Source: Physella acuta
Taxonomy: Eukaryota; Mollusca; Gastropoda; Physidae
Reading direction: 5' to 3'
DNA length: 64,000 nt
NCBI RefSeq assembly: GCF_028476545.1
Contig: NW_026732612.1
Coordinates: forward strand, 277,001-341,000
The position numbers and the translations under genes are program-made. Position 1 is the first letter of the stretch, and each line of letters starts with the position of its first letter. The notes beneath the pieces are model-generated. The model had not been told where the DNA came from. It did no database searches and worked only from the letters and a program-made list of their open reading frames with translations. This document shows, one piece after another, positions 47,341 through 58,871 of the stretch.

Positions 47341-47400
47341 CCAGAGGCGTAGCTACCAATTTCTGCTCTTGAAGTGAATTATCAATTTTGCACCCTCCCC
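47341..47400 (+). mobile_element. hAT-type terminal relic (CAGAGGCGTAGC), arm B
   Basis: CCAGAGGCGTAGCTACC followed by TTTTGCACCCTCCCCCC; counterpart of 5585-5640. Confidence 0.45.
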
Positions 47401-47570
47401 CCAATTTAGTTTTTGACATTCCTGTTGTTGAAAAAGTGCTTCTGTCAATGTTGTGTCTATCGTGTAATTAATGCTTTGCTACGTCAATACATATTATTTT
47501 ATAGGAATTTATTTTTCATTATTATAAACTTAATTAAACATGACAAATAAAAAGGGGTTGGAGTCAGGCA

Positions 47571-47830
47571 TCTATATATATAATTCTCTTCTGGGAGCCG
47601 TTAGAAAACAAGCTGTAAGCGCCTCCTTGCAGCCCCCTCTCTTTCTCTCTATCACTATCACTACCAACCCCACCCCACCCCCACATTGTCTGGTGAGCTG
47701 TGGTCACGCTAAATGTTTATAAAGCTAAATGTTTACAAATCGTAGAGCCGTAGAGCCGGGTTTCTATTAGGGGCAGACAATTTAGTTCGATTTTAAACTT
47801 ACAGGAGGTAACTAAGAAATAACTAAGAGA
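47571..47830 (+). mobile_element. Helitron 5' end fragment
   Basis: A|TCTATATATATAATTCTC is typical of a Helitron 5' start; followed by a body ending AGGGGCAGACAATTTAGTTC, TTAAACTTACAGGAGGTAAC. A related sequence is at 63719-63880. No 3' end identified. Confidence 0.5.
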
Positions 47831-48060
47831 AGGCTGCTTTCACGGGGGGGGGGGGGGGGGGAGGGGTAGTGTTTTAAAGCAAATATTTTCAGTGGCAGCA
47901 TTGGTACTGTCGAATTCACAAATTATGAATTACTGAAAAGTAGAAAATAAAACAACTAAATAGCGGCGTATGATACGCTGCGGGTCGGCTCGTTGTTAAT
48001 AAAATAGCTTTAAAGACAAGTTATTATTACTATACCAAATGTAGACACATGTACAAAATA

Positions 48061-48190
48061 TAATCCTAGACGGGATCCGAACCCACCATTACACAGTTTT
48101 AGTAGAGCTATGCTTCTGACCTGAAGCACTACAGGCGAAGCAAACCGGTGCTGTATAAAGTAGTGGGTTCGAATCCCGTTTTTCTAGGTA
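48061..48190. repeat. inverted tRNA-like (B-box) repeat, arm B
   Basis: GACGGGATCCGAACCCACC on one side and GTGGGTTCGAATCCCG on the other, around CCTGAAGCACTACAGG. Counterpart of 5220-5335. Confidence 0.45.
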
Positions 48191-48606
48191 TAAATGTTGT
48201 ACCTGTGTCTATATTTTTGCTGCAATTATAATTAATGTCTATATTGCTTTTATAATGAATATATGTGAATACAGTAATGGATTGTTTTTTATTGGATACT
48301 AAATATTTATCAAAATAAAACAAGCACCGAAATTGTTGAGTTTATTAGCGTTTTAAATATAATAAAACAGATGTTGCTTAATGATTATCTGAAACTCAAT
48401 ACACATAGACAGATACAATAACAAAATTAAGAGCTGTGCCCATAATTAGATAAGGTATCAGTAGCTAATTTACTTGGTTCAAGAGCATTGAACCGAGTCT
48501 AACTTGATAAAAATTAGCTTAAAGTTTCAGTTTTGTATCCGGTAATTACCGTCCGCGTCCGTGTCCGTGTCCGTGTCTGTGTCTATGTCTCTGTCTCTCT
48601 TCTCTA

Positions 48607-48607
<1 letters not shown>

Positions 48608-48662
<55 letters not shown>
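48608..48662. repeat. TA microsatellite
   Basis: TA tract between GTCTCTGTCTC and TATCTATC simple sequence. Confidence 0.95.
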
Positions 48663-48664
<2 letters not shown>

Positions 48665-49794
48665 TGTTCTATAACTATCTATCTATATCTACCTCATTTC
48701 TTTCTCTATCTCTATCTATCTCTACCTCTCTCTATCTATCTTCATCTCAATCCCTCTTCCTCTCCCTCTTATGTAGAAGGCCATTACCAGCTCACAGTGT
48801 CACTCATTAGCGAAGCCAACCGAAACAGTGTTAAAAGATCGATGATTCTCTTCCCCCTTGTTACACCCACTAGACGGGTTGGGTTTCCTCCCCTAATGCT
48901 AGGCACTACCAGGTTCAAACTTACTGTCTCAACCTCATGGCTACTATACCTCCCCATAAATCCAACGCTTCAGCCTAGAAGACCCCCGCCACCACCCATA
49001 TCTACACATGTTAGACCTTTTAAAAGAGAATCCCATCTCAAAGAGATTCTCATTTCAATGTAGGTCTGTGCACTCAACGGTGAATGGCATATCCGTGACA
49101 GAGATGATCGCTAAACCCTGACGTATTTTACTTGAGTTAGAAGTAGAACTTGTATAGAGTGACTTATCAGATGTTTAGTGTATAGTCCTGTGGACAACAT
49201 GTTCAGACTTCGTGAAAAGGCTGAACAAGATATAATGTGGCTTGGTGCACCAGAAGGTTAAAGTGGTCTTCGAATGAATTGGTTAAGAGGTAAACTTGAC
49301 CTGTAGTCCAATAGTGGCCAGTTGTCAAATAAAAAATCATTTATATTTAACACAAGCAGTCTACCAAATAGCTATTCTATTATGTACAAAACGCTGGGGT
49401 GAAAATAAAATATATCAACTACCATAGGACTGTGGGATGGCATGACCGAAAGTAAAGGCGGCTAACACAGTCCTGACCACATTATCCCTTTATATGCCAA
49501 GGTCACAGAAATAGATGGACTCTACTTCATCTACTTAACGGATTGCTAGGTTTACTTCTACTTATTTTACGATATTACTGCCAAAGTAGTTAACTCAATC
49601 AATCACGTTGTTTACTCAATCTCATTTACATCATAAGAATAGACATGGCCATCTATTGTGCAGCAAAAGTAAATGTGTGCTGTGTTGCATTCACAACCGA
49701 TCACTGTTTTTTTTGTTCAGACTCCTTTTGTCTGCGGGTGGGTGGAGGGGGGTACCTGAATCTGTGTGGTAAGGGGGGTCTGAAGAGGTCTGAA

Positions 49795-49857
<63 letters not shown>
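49795..49857. repeat. TA microsatellite
   Basis: TA tract in arm B not matched in arm A, so it expanded after the inverted duplication. Confidence 0.95.
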
Positions 49858-49858
<1 letters not shown>

Positions 49859-50915
49859 GATTCAAGAGAAACGGGTCACTACACCTACGTGTTAACGAAT
49901 GCCTCGTGAGGAGCGGGTGGGGTGGGGGAGATAAAAGTCATACAAATCACTTGAATCTAGCCGACGTCAGCAGAAAGGGGGGGGGGATTGTACCGTATTT
50001 CACATCACAGTAAGTGGATTAATTATATCGTTCGGTATGTGAAACGCTCGGCGGAGCTACCTAAACAGTGCCGCTAGTGAAATACGTCACACTACATTTT
50101 TCGGGAAATTACAAAATTGGTATCGGAACAAGTGTTTCCTCTGTGTTGAATTATTTATGATGAACGTGTTGATCAAAAAGTTTAAATATTAACTTTAATT
50201 GCTCTTCAAATCTTACTGTTTATTACAATTGCTTTTTGGGTGTTTGATATTTCAAAACAATTGAGAACGTCATATATTTCATACTATCCAATTTGCATTC
50301 TTATTTGGTTTTCTTTTCGATTCTTATAGTGTACATCTTCATTAATTCTGTATTGTTATATCTATTTTCGAAAGTATAATGCTTTATAACATAAAAAAAC
50401 AACTTAAGTCTTGGTTAGAAGTATTATATCCTTATTAAACTTATTGCAACATGTTTTGTGAAAAATAAGTGAAACAAAATATAATATTCGGACAGATTTT
50501 TTAACGGTAACCATAACAAAATCCTTCTTACCTCAACCAAGTTGCAGGACAACATGTTTTAAAATTGGTAACTGTCGATTCAGTTTGGAGCAGCTAATAA
50601 TTTTTCCCCACACCCCTACTACCCTGTCACATAGACTATAGCATAGAGAGCACTCACGTAAACGTGGCGTATCGTTATTTTTAAAGTTACAATGTCACAT
50701 ACCATTAGCAAGATATTAAATTTCACGAGCCAGGTGGTTAGTGGCTAATATAAAGTCAGTTTCTACCCCCAAGTGATACAAAATTGTGTAGTGTTTGGAT
50801 TGTGCTGGAATTGGGTTTTTGTTTGAATTGGAAATTTTTTGTTGTTGGTCTATTGCAATTAAAGTAAATTTCATTTTTAACGTTTGTTTGTTTCAAAACA
50901 CTCTTTCAAATCAAG

Positions 50916-50980
50916 CTGCTCAACTTGCAACAGACATGGATAAATGGCCACAATTAGAAGAATTTTTTCAGACCATTAAG
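50916..50980 (+). CDS. methyltransferase copy B, probable upstream exon
   Basis: Encodes AAQLATDMDKWPQLEEFFQT-IK in phase 0 with the next exon at donor AAG|GTAAAT. The start of the exon is uncertain: AATCAAG is the AG used here because the AG used for an alternative model in copy A is missing. No initiator found upstream. Confidence 0.5.
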
Positions 50981-51811
50981 GTAAATACTAGCAGATATAT
51001 TATACTAATTGTGCCAACCAAAGTTTTGTAATTAATTTTCTTTATCTTCTGCTGTAAAGTAAACATTTATATGTATAACTATGTATAACTAGGTATAACT
51101 ATGTATATGTTATGCAATGTATTTAAAAAACACTGAGGATGATAAAACAAAAGAACAGTTGCAGCTCTAATTATAAAATATTTCGCATGACGAATATTTA
51201 TTAGAGATTACTTCTGTATCATTGTGTGCCCTTTCTTCAGTATGTTATGCAGCAATTAGTTCATGTATCATATCATCTCGGATTCTTTAGGTCAAATGGC
51301 ATAATTGTTCCTGTTCTGGAAGGTATAGCTGATATATTTCCGCATTGATAGGAAATATGGCCATTATTTCTCTACCTCTTCATGCAATACATAAAATTTA
51401 TTCAATAATAAATAAATAAATTAGGGCAAAGGGAATTCGAGCAGAGATTATTTTGATTCTTGTCATAAAAACAATAATATCAAAGTCAAAATTTTAAATA
51501 TCAATTTATTTTGATGTGAATAAAAACGCTAGAACTACAATTATGCTTTAAATTGATTTTGAATTGAATTCACGCCATCATAATTAAACATATTTAATAA
51601 AAGCAAGTTAAGTTATACAAAAAAGTCAGCATTTCAAAACTGCGGAAAAAAAATTAATTTGTATTTGTTTTGATAGGGCACCGACTGTGAATCATTCCTG
51701 ATTGGATTTCAATTTCTATAAATAAACTAAGTAAAAAAAAAAACATTTTAACAAACATTCTTTCTGAAATATATGTTTCTAAAAATTGTTTTTTTTTATA
51801 ATTTTGTTTAG

Positions 51812-52030
51812 AACACGCCGACCAAGTATGATAATGTGGTACATGAACTCCACAAGGGAGAGCACTTCTCTAAGATGTACGCGGCCTACAGGCCCCAATA
51901 CCCACAAGAGATCTACGACAAGATCATGGCCTACCACTCGGAGAACCCAAGCAACGAGAGACAACTCGCTGTTGATGTTGCTTGTGGGACTGGACAGGGT
52001 ACTCTGCCCTTGACTAAATATTTCAAAAAG
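51812..52030 (+). CDS. SAM-dependent methyltransferase copy B, motif I exon
   Basis: Starts NTPTKYDNVVHELHKGEHFS then KMYAAYRPQY and LAVDVACGTGQGTLPLTKYF. Motif I has Ala for the first Gly of the canonical DxGxGxG, a substitution not present in copy A; the remaining glycines are kept, so activity is plausible but not certain. 219 nt, phase 0 at both ends. With 52538-52701, 53199-53307, 58872-58969, 59382-59513 and 60541-60634 it gives 272 codons including the stop, a usual size for type 11 methyltransferases, plus the upstream exon. Confidence 0.88.
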
Positions 52031-52537
52031 GTTTCTTAACTTGTTTACAATCAACTTTTATTACATTCATACTGTCTCATTATATCTGTCCTTCTCTTTA
52101 TGGCAAATCTTATAACTGAATTTCGAGCCACAACAACAATTTCATTCAAACTCTCATATACATTAAGCTCAAAGATACATTCGAGAAAATCTAACTTTAA
52201 ATTGAATTAGATTTTAAAATATTTATTAGAATTTCAATTAAAAATTACTAAATTCAACAACTTAAGCGGAGATTAAGTAGGATTAGGTAGGATTAAGTAG
52301 GATTAAGTAGGCCCAATGACGAACTGCCGTCAGCTTTTTAAACGATTAGGAACCGAACATTAATATTAATAAGGGACCAATAACTTTCGTTTAGAGTTGT
52401 AATCGCCAACATCTGCAAATATTTTTACTCATGAAGCACCAATTGTTTTTTTAAAAACATAGATTATGCCGTTTTCGTTTGACTGAATGGTAACCATGTA
52501 TCATATTTTAACATTGTGTCAACCGTTTCTATTCCAG

Positions 52538-52701
52538 GTGATAGGGACGGACGTGAGTGAAGACCAAATCAACAACATGCCGAAAAATGTTCCAAACCTG
52601 GAGTCTCACGTGTCGTTTGCAGAAGATCTCAAATTTCTGACAGACGGGTCGGTGGACCTCGTAACCATAGCAACAGCCCTACACTGGGTGGATCAGCCCG
52701 A
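52538..52701 (+). CDS. methyltransferase copy B, post-I/II exon
   Basis: VIGTDVSEDQINNMPKNVPN through LKFLTDGSVDLVTIATALHW to VDQP. Donor GA|GTATGA leaves two bases completed by the next exon (giving Glu). 164 nt as in copy A; amino acid changes between copies are few. Confidence 0.88.
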
Positions 52702-53198
52702 GTATGATTCAACACTAATTTCATCAATACCGTGATTCTTAACTAAACAAATACATCGTAGCATTAAACGTGAACATTAAAAGTGAACATTAAAATTTGT
52801 TAAAGTAACAACTGTTTTCGAGGCACCAAACATCACAAGCCAAACATAAGCTTACACAACATAAGCTACAATAGCATGGTTTCTTTCAGACATTTTACTC
52901 CGGGTGGGGTGGGGGGGGGGTGGGGGTTGAAATTGCTGTTAAGGGCGAGAGCTGGTAAATTATCATCCACGATTTACGTTTTTTTTCAATTTAATATTAT
53001 TTTTTTCTCTACCGTAGATTAGATCTTGGGAGAGAATCTTGAAAGAAATACTTTACAATAGTAATGTCGATCTACTGTCTGTGTGTCTGTCCGTCTGCAC
53101 GTCTGTTTTTTCTGTCAGTTTTAAATACAATTTTAAAATTACTCTTTACGTGTGTATATGCTTGTAATTCAGTAATGCTGCAATGTTTTTTTGGCCAG

Positions 53199-53307
53199 GT
53201 TTTTTAAGGAAGTAAAACGTGTGTTAAAGCCTGGTGGGACTTTTGCCGCGTACACTTTCCATGGGGATAATATTGACGACACTGAGTGGCAGACGTACTA
53301 TTTTGGT
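53199..53307 (+). CDS. methyltransferase copy B, motif III exon
   Basis: Acceptor TTGGCCAG, then FFKEVKRVLKPGGTFAAYTF and HGDNIDDTEWQTYYFG. RVLKPGG is the classical motif III loop of class I methyltransferases. 109 nt, ends phase 0 at GGT|GTGAGT. Too short for a single open frame to reveal it. Confidence 0.85.
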
Positions 53308-53617
53308 GTGAGTAAATTTGATTTTGGTTTAAAGTTGTAAAAATTTGATTGATATTTAAAAAAAACATTGTCTCATTTTAGATTAATCGAACCTATTAAA
53401 AAAGAGGTGTCCGAGGTTTTAAGTTTTTGTGTTGTTGTAACGCGATAGACTGTTCAGCACAAATATGTCGTCTGCTAGAGTTTCCATTCAAATTATTATT
53501 TCAATGAACAATTCTTCAGGGTTGGGAACTTTTTTTATAATTTAGTTTATTACAGTAAGGCGTTTAATTATCCATCAATTACCAAAGTTTTGAGTACTTC
53601 AAAAAATAGATCGTTTT

Positions 53618-54188
53618 TTACTTTCTCGTATATACGAAGTATAGAGAAGTATTGTAATCGTGCAAAAAAAATCGAGATTTTTACAAATCTCAACATTTTA
53701 CACCTCACTGATACGGAAAAACATAATTTTGCAATCTTGTCTGTATGTGTGTGTTTGTGTGTGTGTGTGTGTCAGCTAGGTTGAGAAAATTTCATATATA
53801 ATTAATTTATCAAAATCGTAGTTCCATATCAACTTTTGAGTGATTTCCGATAACATGAATGGGTACTTTTTCTACTTTGAATTTTTTTAAAGCCTATAAC
53901 TTAAGTACTGATTCAGATAGATAAATGAAATTTCACATGTAATTTAAAGATCTAATTCTCTACCTTCTGTCAAATTTTGAGTAATTTCAGTAGACCAGAA
54001 GTACTAATTTACGTTTTTTCCGATTTCTCAAAAAAACGCATGTAAATTTATAAAGTACTAATAATATTCTTTTTTTCTACGAGACTCTACTCTAGTTTTA
54101 AAAGTTTAAGTAATTAAAAATCATGTCTATATTCCAAGTTATATAAGAATATTCGAGAAAGTTTAGGGGAGATCACTCCCGGTTTATT
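53618..54188 (+). mobile_element. HINE-like element, diverged
   Basis: Both ends present (TTACTTTCTCGTATATACGA; GGTTTATT) but about 120 bp shorter, lacking part of the block after the TG core and part of the 3' region. Confidence 0.8.
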
Positions 54189-54594
54189 TATGGAACGAGA
54201 CGTTAATTTTCCCACGTTTTCTTTAACTTGCTTTCGCGTCTGTTTGTTTATTTGTTTGTTTGTGTTTCCAATCAAATCTTGCGATCGAAATTTCGGGCAC
54301 TTCCCAGTTAGCTAGCGCACTGAAATGTTCAGGGAAGCTTTGTTTCCGATGACAATACAATATTCAATTATTATTATTACTAAATGTTTCCATGGAAAAA
54401 TTTTATTGATCATTTTAGACCCCTATTGATTTGTACAAAAAAGGGACATAACCTAGTAATTGTAATTTGATAAAACAAGGTTCGGTACTTTCCCTCTTGT
54501 GGCTTACTGAAGGAGAGCACGCGATTAGCTGAGTAGTGGTCACGCGGTGTTTGTGTACAAACAACCGGAACGTAACAACTGGTGGCCAGTATGG

Positions 54595-54735
54595 GGGAGA
54601 CGATGTGGTCGAGTGGTTGGGCACACCATTGCTAACCCACTCGACGCGGGTTCAAATCTATGTGTTCTAGTCAGTAACGTATTCACACAACAAAGCCATA
54701 ACCCGCCCATTGTAAAAACAACGCTTCGTGTCTAA
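54595..54735 (+). mobile_element. tRNA-Ser-like SINE
   Basis: GACGATGTGGTCGAGTGG (A box TGGTCGAGTGG) and GGTTCAAATC (B box, 54649), then TCTATGTGTTCTAGTCAG and GTATTCACACAAC. A near-identical copy is at 63898-64000. Confidence 0.65.
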
Positions 54736-54936
54736 CTTCCAACTTTTATTCCGTCTCATATCTTTACACACAACAGACCAGCCCTCGTCCTAACCTAGTA
54801 ATTGTAATTTGATAAAACAAGGTTCGGTACTTTCCCTCTTCTCGCTTACTGAAGGAGCGAGCACGCAATTGGCTGAGTAGTGGTCACGCAGTGTTTGTGT
54901 ACAAACCTATGCAAATCTGACTGATCAGGAAGTAAA

Positions 54937-55080
54937 ATGTTGATGGTCGAATGGTTTGCACGCGAGGGCAAAATGGTGAAAGAAACGGCAACACATAAGA
55001 AACGTCGATTGGAAAAGGCACGTGTTTTTTACGAGTTGTCTTCGTTTACCCAAGAAAAAAAAGTGAATGCGAGAAGATAA
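54937..55080 (+). CDS. small basic open frame inside E1, doubtful
   Basis: 47 codons beginning MLMVEWFAREGKMVKETATH, lysine- and arginine-rich. The second E1 copy keeps it open over 46 codons despite a 3-nt length difference, but the five or so differences are nearly all amino-acid-changing, which argues against selection for protein. Confidence 0.12.
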   Translation: MLMVEWFAREGKMVKETATHKKRRLEKARVFYELSSFTQEKKVNARR

Positions 55081-55163
55081 AATCAATAGCAAGATTTGAA
55101 TGCAAACAAACAGACAAAGACTAAAAAGTAGAAAATAATTATCATTAAAAAAGTTTTTAAAAA

Positions 55164-55460
55164 CCCACGTTTTTTCTGATTGAACTAAAAAGTAGAAAAT
55201 AAATGCTATACATCACAATAATGCAAGCGATCACTCTACTATAAGCGATCGCTAACTGCGTGCGCATTATGACAAACAATGAAAAACGTGGGGCGCCGTG
55301 ATTTTCTTACAGTTTTCAATACTGTTGACTCTCTACAAGCTCCCTAATAAGACTAAATAGTATTATCAAAGTAATAGTAATATAACTTTTACATCTTATA
55401 TTAACAATGACCGATGAAAAACGTTTACTTCGGCGCCCCACGTTTTTCATTTTTTGTAAC
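55164..55460. mobile_element. foldback element, CTGATTGA family
   Basis: Left arm with CTGATTGAACTAAAAAGTAG and GTGGGGCGCCG; the right part has CGGCGCCCCACGTTTTTC but lacks the outer arm. Confidence 0.75.
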
Positions 55461-55605
55461 ACGTCGTCACTAAAAGCCAGACCTATCCTAAAATGACGTC
55501 ACACCTCAGCCTCAACCCCCCCCCCCCCCACCTCAAAATTGCTGTTGAACTTCTCTTAAAACATCGATATTTTTATTACAAGCTTTTATTACACTCACTT
55601 CCTCG

Positions 55606-55689
55606 CAGAGGCGTATCCAGGTTTTCGTTGCAGGGGGAGCGAAAAGAGCAAAAAAAGGCGCCGAATTTTTAACACGTTCTATATACTCG

Positions 55690-55784
<95 letters not shown>

Positions 55785-57314
55785 CTAGTTGTATGTCATT
55801 ACTTCGCTATGATGTAAAATAAATTGAAAGTAGCACTCTGAAGAGAAAAAGAAAAAACACACAATGTAAGCCGACAAAACAAAAATTGTATCAATCTAAA
55901 CAAAAAAACAAACAAAATATACACACACTACAACCAAAACCAATGAACGTAACACAATCTGTTTTGTAATTCTTGTAAAAAAATATTCTTACATAATAAT
56001 TCCTGGGAAATTATTTAAGACAAGTGAAATAGGGGAAATAAATACTCTCTTAATATAAATATGTATATATCTACACATTTAATTATACATGTCGAAACAA
56101 ATAAATACTTAGTTTAGAATATAATGAAATTGTTTAACACTATTCGTGTTTACAAAATGTTTTTGTCTATAATCAGCATTAAATATATCGTCATCATAAA
56201 TGCTAAAATATTACAGCATAATGAAAGTTTTTGAAATCAAAGTTGGTATAAAACCACGCTTTTCGATATAATAGAAAAACATTCAGAATAACAGCCTACA
56301 TTTAACTAAATATTGATCTTTTAGTTCAGATCATACATTTTTTAATTTACTACTGCTTCTTTGTGTTCTTTAAAGATCATTTTTTAACATAGTGATATGT
56401 ATGGGTTAGATCACTGTATTGCTGACACACCTTTTTACTGTTCGGTCATTTTAGGTCAATTATCCAACCCAGTGTATACCTAGGTGTGACATTAATGCCG
56501 CTGTACACGATTGTGGTGGTGAGGGTGTGTGTGGGGGGGGGGGGGGGAGATAACCAACTCAGAGTGAACATAGCGTCAGTTTTTCGATGACTGTTCTAAA
56601 CATACATGTATATTACACATGTATACTGATTCAGAAATAGATTTAAATAAATAGCAGTGGTATTATGACAATATTTTTTTACAGAGGGGTCCATGGGGGA
56701 GGGGGTTTAACTGCTTCATATAATTTGTAATCGTAATCAATATCGCCCAAACTGTAAAGTACTACTACTTCATTGTGATGACGTTGTTGACCTTGCCAAA
56801 ATTTCCCCACCGCTACGCAGTTTGCCCATAAATAAATTTAAATAGAGCTTCCACATCAGTTGTATTTGTTTCTGTATTGTAATTTTTAAAAAAAATTAAT
56901 CACACGATTCAAACTGTATATATAAAGTAATTATGTGTGAAGTTTTATGTATAACATTTTCTAATGCAATTATTCGTATGCAAATACATTATACAGTTGC
57001 CTTAAACTTAACACCCCTCTTGCCAAGTGGTACTACCGGTAGAGGATTTTAAAAAATTCCAATGCATCGTTATGTTTATTTTTAGAATGGCAAACTGATG
57101 CAGCTGTTAATACGTGTTGTAAACGTAGACACTGCTAGACTAGTACAAAAATGCTTAATTGCTGCATAAAAAGAAATCTTGTGATTTACATAGATGTGCC
57201 GACCAAAAATATTTTTTTAACAAATATCATTGTTTAAAACTTTGAGTTTAAAAAGTTTCCAAAAAAGGCGCCACTTTGCTGAAAATTGCCTGCTCCCCCC
57301 TGCTTACGCTACTG
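55606..57314. mobile_element. hAT element, non-autonomous, perfect 8-bp target duplication
   Basis: Begins CAGAGGCGTATCCAGG and ends CTTACGCTACTG (reverse CAGTAGCGTAAGCAGG). Both flanks are CTTCCTCG, an exact 8-bp duplication inside an R4 repeat that reads continuously once the element is removed (ACTCACTTCCTCGTCAGTC). The C-rich subterminal part and AAAAGGCGCC occur at both ends. Interior 1.7 kb is AT-rich with a TA tract and no transposase, so it was mobilised in trans. Confidence 0.9.
55693..55781. repeat. TA microsatellite
   Basis: TA tract within the hAT element. Confidence 0.95.
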
Positions 57315-57322
57315 CTTCCTCG

Positions 57323-57780
57323 TCAGTCTGTCGTCAGTCTGTCTGTCTAGATCGAAACGCCAGAGCGAAAATTCGGACACTTTTAACTGACAGATACGGT
57401 TCGTAATTAATACGTGGGTTAAGACATGAAGACAATGCATTGTTACATTATGACATTTGACTTAATTGGATGCCTAATTAATTTTTTATGAATTAATTAA
57501 AATTTGGACCGAATTAGTAGGCAGATCTATCCACACGCGTCATCACGGCCTTGTTGAGTGTGGAGCGAGGGGGGGGGGGGGGGGGCTCTACGTCAAAAGC
57601 GCGACATCAGGTTTAATAGACGCGATGGTTTTTAGTCGTTTTAGCAGTCTAGTTCTTTACCACTAGACTACGCCATCCCATAATATTTTACTGAATTAAT
57701 CTATAAACTTGAAAATGGGTTTTAGTCATGTAACTATTGTAAATAAAACATGTAAAGTACTGAAAAAAAAATTCATTAAA
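57323..57780 (+). repeat. R4 repeat, interrupted by the hAT element
   Basis: Continuation of the R4 start at 55577-55605; contains GACCGAATTAGTAGGCA and AAATAAAACATGTAAAGTAC. Confidence 0.75.
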
Positions 57781-58180
57781 AAATCGTTTTAATAACAAGC
57801 TTTTATGTATTAATGCAATAAAAAATTGTATTGTCATCGGAAACAAAGCTTCCCTGAAAATTTCAACGCGCTAGCTAACTGGGAAGTGCCCGAAATTTCG
57901 ATCGCAAGATTTGATTCGAAAAACAAACAAACAAACGAACAAACAAACAAACAAACAAACAAACAAACAAACAAACAAACAAACAAACAAACAAACAAAC
58001 AAACAAACAAACAAACAAACAAACAAACAAGCAAACAAACAAACAAACAAACAAACAAACAAACAGACGCGAAAGCAAGATACCCACGCTTTTCTTTATA
58101 GTTATTTAAATAGTAGTGTACAATATATTTTATACTTTTTAGTGCATTATTACATAAAAGCTTGTTATTAAAACGTTGTT
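57781..58180. mobile_element. chimeric foldback/E1 element
   Basis: Left 40 bp belong to the AAGCTTTTATG foldback family, the middle (57827-57925) is E1 (minus), then an AAAC microsatellite, E1 end GACGCGAAAGCAAG, and from 58082 the right foldback arm with its shared block decayed to ATACTTTTTAGTGCAT. The right arm joins exactly at ACCCACG. Confidence 0.65.
57919..58064. repeat. AAAC microsatellite
   Basis: About 35 tetranucleotide units with rare G variants. All long frames here (NKQT and CLFV periodicity) are translations of it. Confidence 0.95.
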
Positions 58181-58529
58181 TTATGAATTCTTTTTTCCAA
58201 AATCTTCTCAGAACTCTGTCAACATAGAGTACTTTGATCAATTCCTATCACTATTTATTAAAACTGTTTCCTTAAACGCGAAATAACGGCTAAAACTCAT
58301 TTTATAGCATTGCTTTTTATTATGAAAAAAGTGACGTCACACTATCTGAACACCCCCCCCCCCATTACTCCGTCACAAAATTACGGACCCCCCTACTAGT
58401 GTGACTTCATTTATGGATGACCCCTAAGGTATCAACATGGCGGCGCTTAGCAGTATTTGATTTTGGTCACGTGAGTCCTTAGGCATCTCGACCATCAATC
58501 ATGGTGAACTTTTAGTCAGGGGAGACAAA

Positions 58530-58840
58530 TAGTCTTATTTAAAGTACAAAAGTATTTAAAGTTGTGTCCCAAGTCGAATTTTAAAGTATTCATTATTTAA
58601 AGTTGTGTCCCATGTCGAATTTTCAAGTACACAAGTATTTAAAGTTGTGTCTCATGTCGAATTCTAAAGTATACATTATTTAAAGTTGTGTCCCATGTCG
58701 AATTTTCAAGCACACAAGTATTTAAAGTTGTGTCCCATGTCGAATTTTAAAGTAGACAAGTATTTAAAGTTGTGTCCCATGTATAATTTTAAAATACATA
58801 TTATTTAAAGTTGTGTCCCATATTATGTGAAATTTAAAAC
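58530..58840 (+). repeat. 41-42 bp minisatellite upstream of a methyltransferase exon
   Basis: Seven units of ATTTAAAGTTGTGTCCCATG-TCGAATTTTAAAGTA type in which two variants (ACAAGTATTT and TTCATTATTT) alternate, so the true period is a dimer of about 83 bp. Ends about 30 bp before the acceptor at 58871. One unit exists in the fossil copy at about 44035. Confidence 0.85.
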
Positions 58841-58871
58841 ATTACATGTTTTTACTTAAATCAAATAATAG

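Larger units (their letters stand above)
46895..52900. repeat. inverted duplication arm B (partner of about 370-6080)
   Basis: Reverse-complement counterpart of the left arm, including the methyltransferase exons, introns, upstream flank and a decayed divergent exon. Coding exons are clearly less diverged than the flanks. Confidence 0.8.
54211..55139 (+). mobile_element. E1 repeat with inserted SINE
   Basis: Head CCCACGTTTTCTTTAACTTG, tail GACTAAAAAGTAGAAAATAA. Compared with 27568-28110 it is longer because a 115-bp segment is present twice (54449-54563 and 54793-54907) with a SINE between the copies. Contains a 47-codon frame at 54937-55080. Confidence 0.75.
53308..58871 (+). other. methyltransferase copy B, large intron (5.6 kb)
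   Basis: Filled by mobile elements: HINE-like 53618-54188, E1 repeat with SINE 54211-55139, foldback 55164-55460, hAT 55606-57314, R4 and foldback pieces 57323-58180, MITE fragment 58325-58430 and a minisatellite 58530-58840. No further exon seen; the phase-0 join is consistent. Confidence 0.7.

Noticed and set aside
48533-49063. 176-codon open frame in arm B
   Set aside because: Begins in GTCCGTGTCC and TA simple sequence and continues into the SINE-like arm flank; the arm A counterpart is not open.
57826-58241. Cysteine- and lysine-rich frames (CLFV, TNKQ repeats)
   Set aside because: Products of the AAAC microsatellite on both strands.
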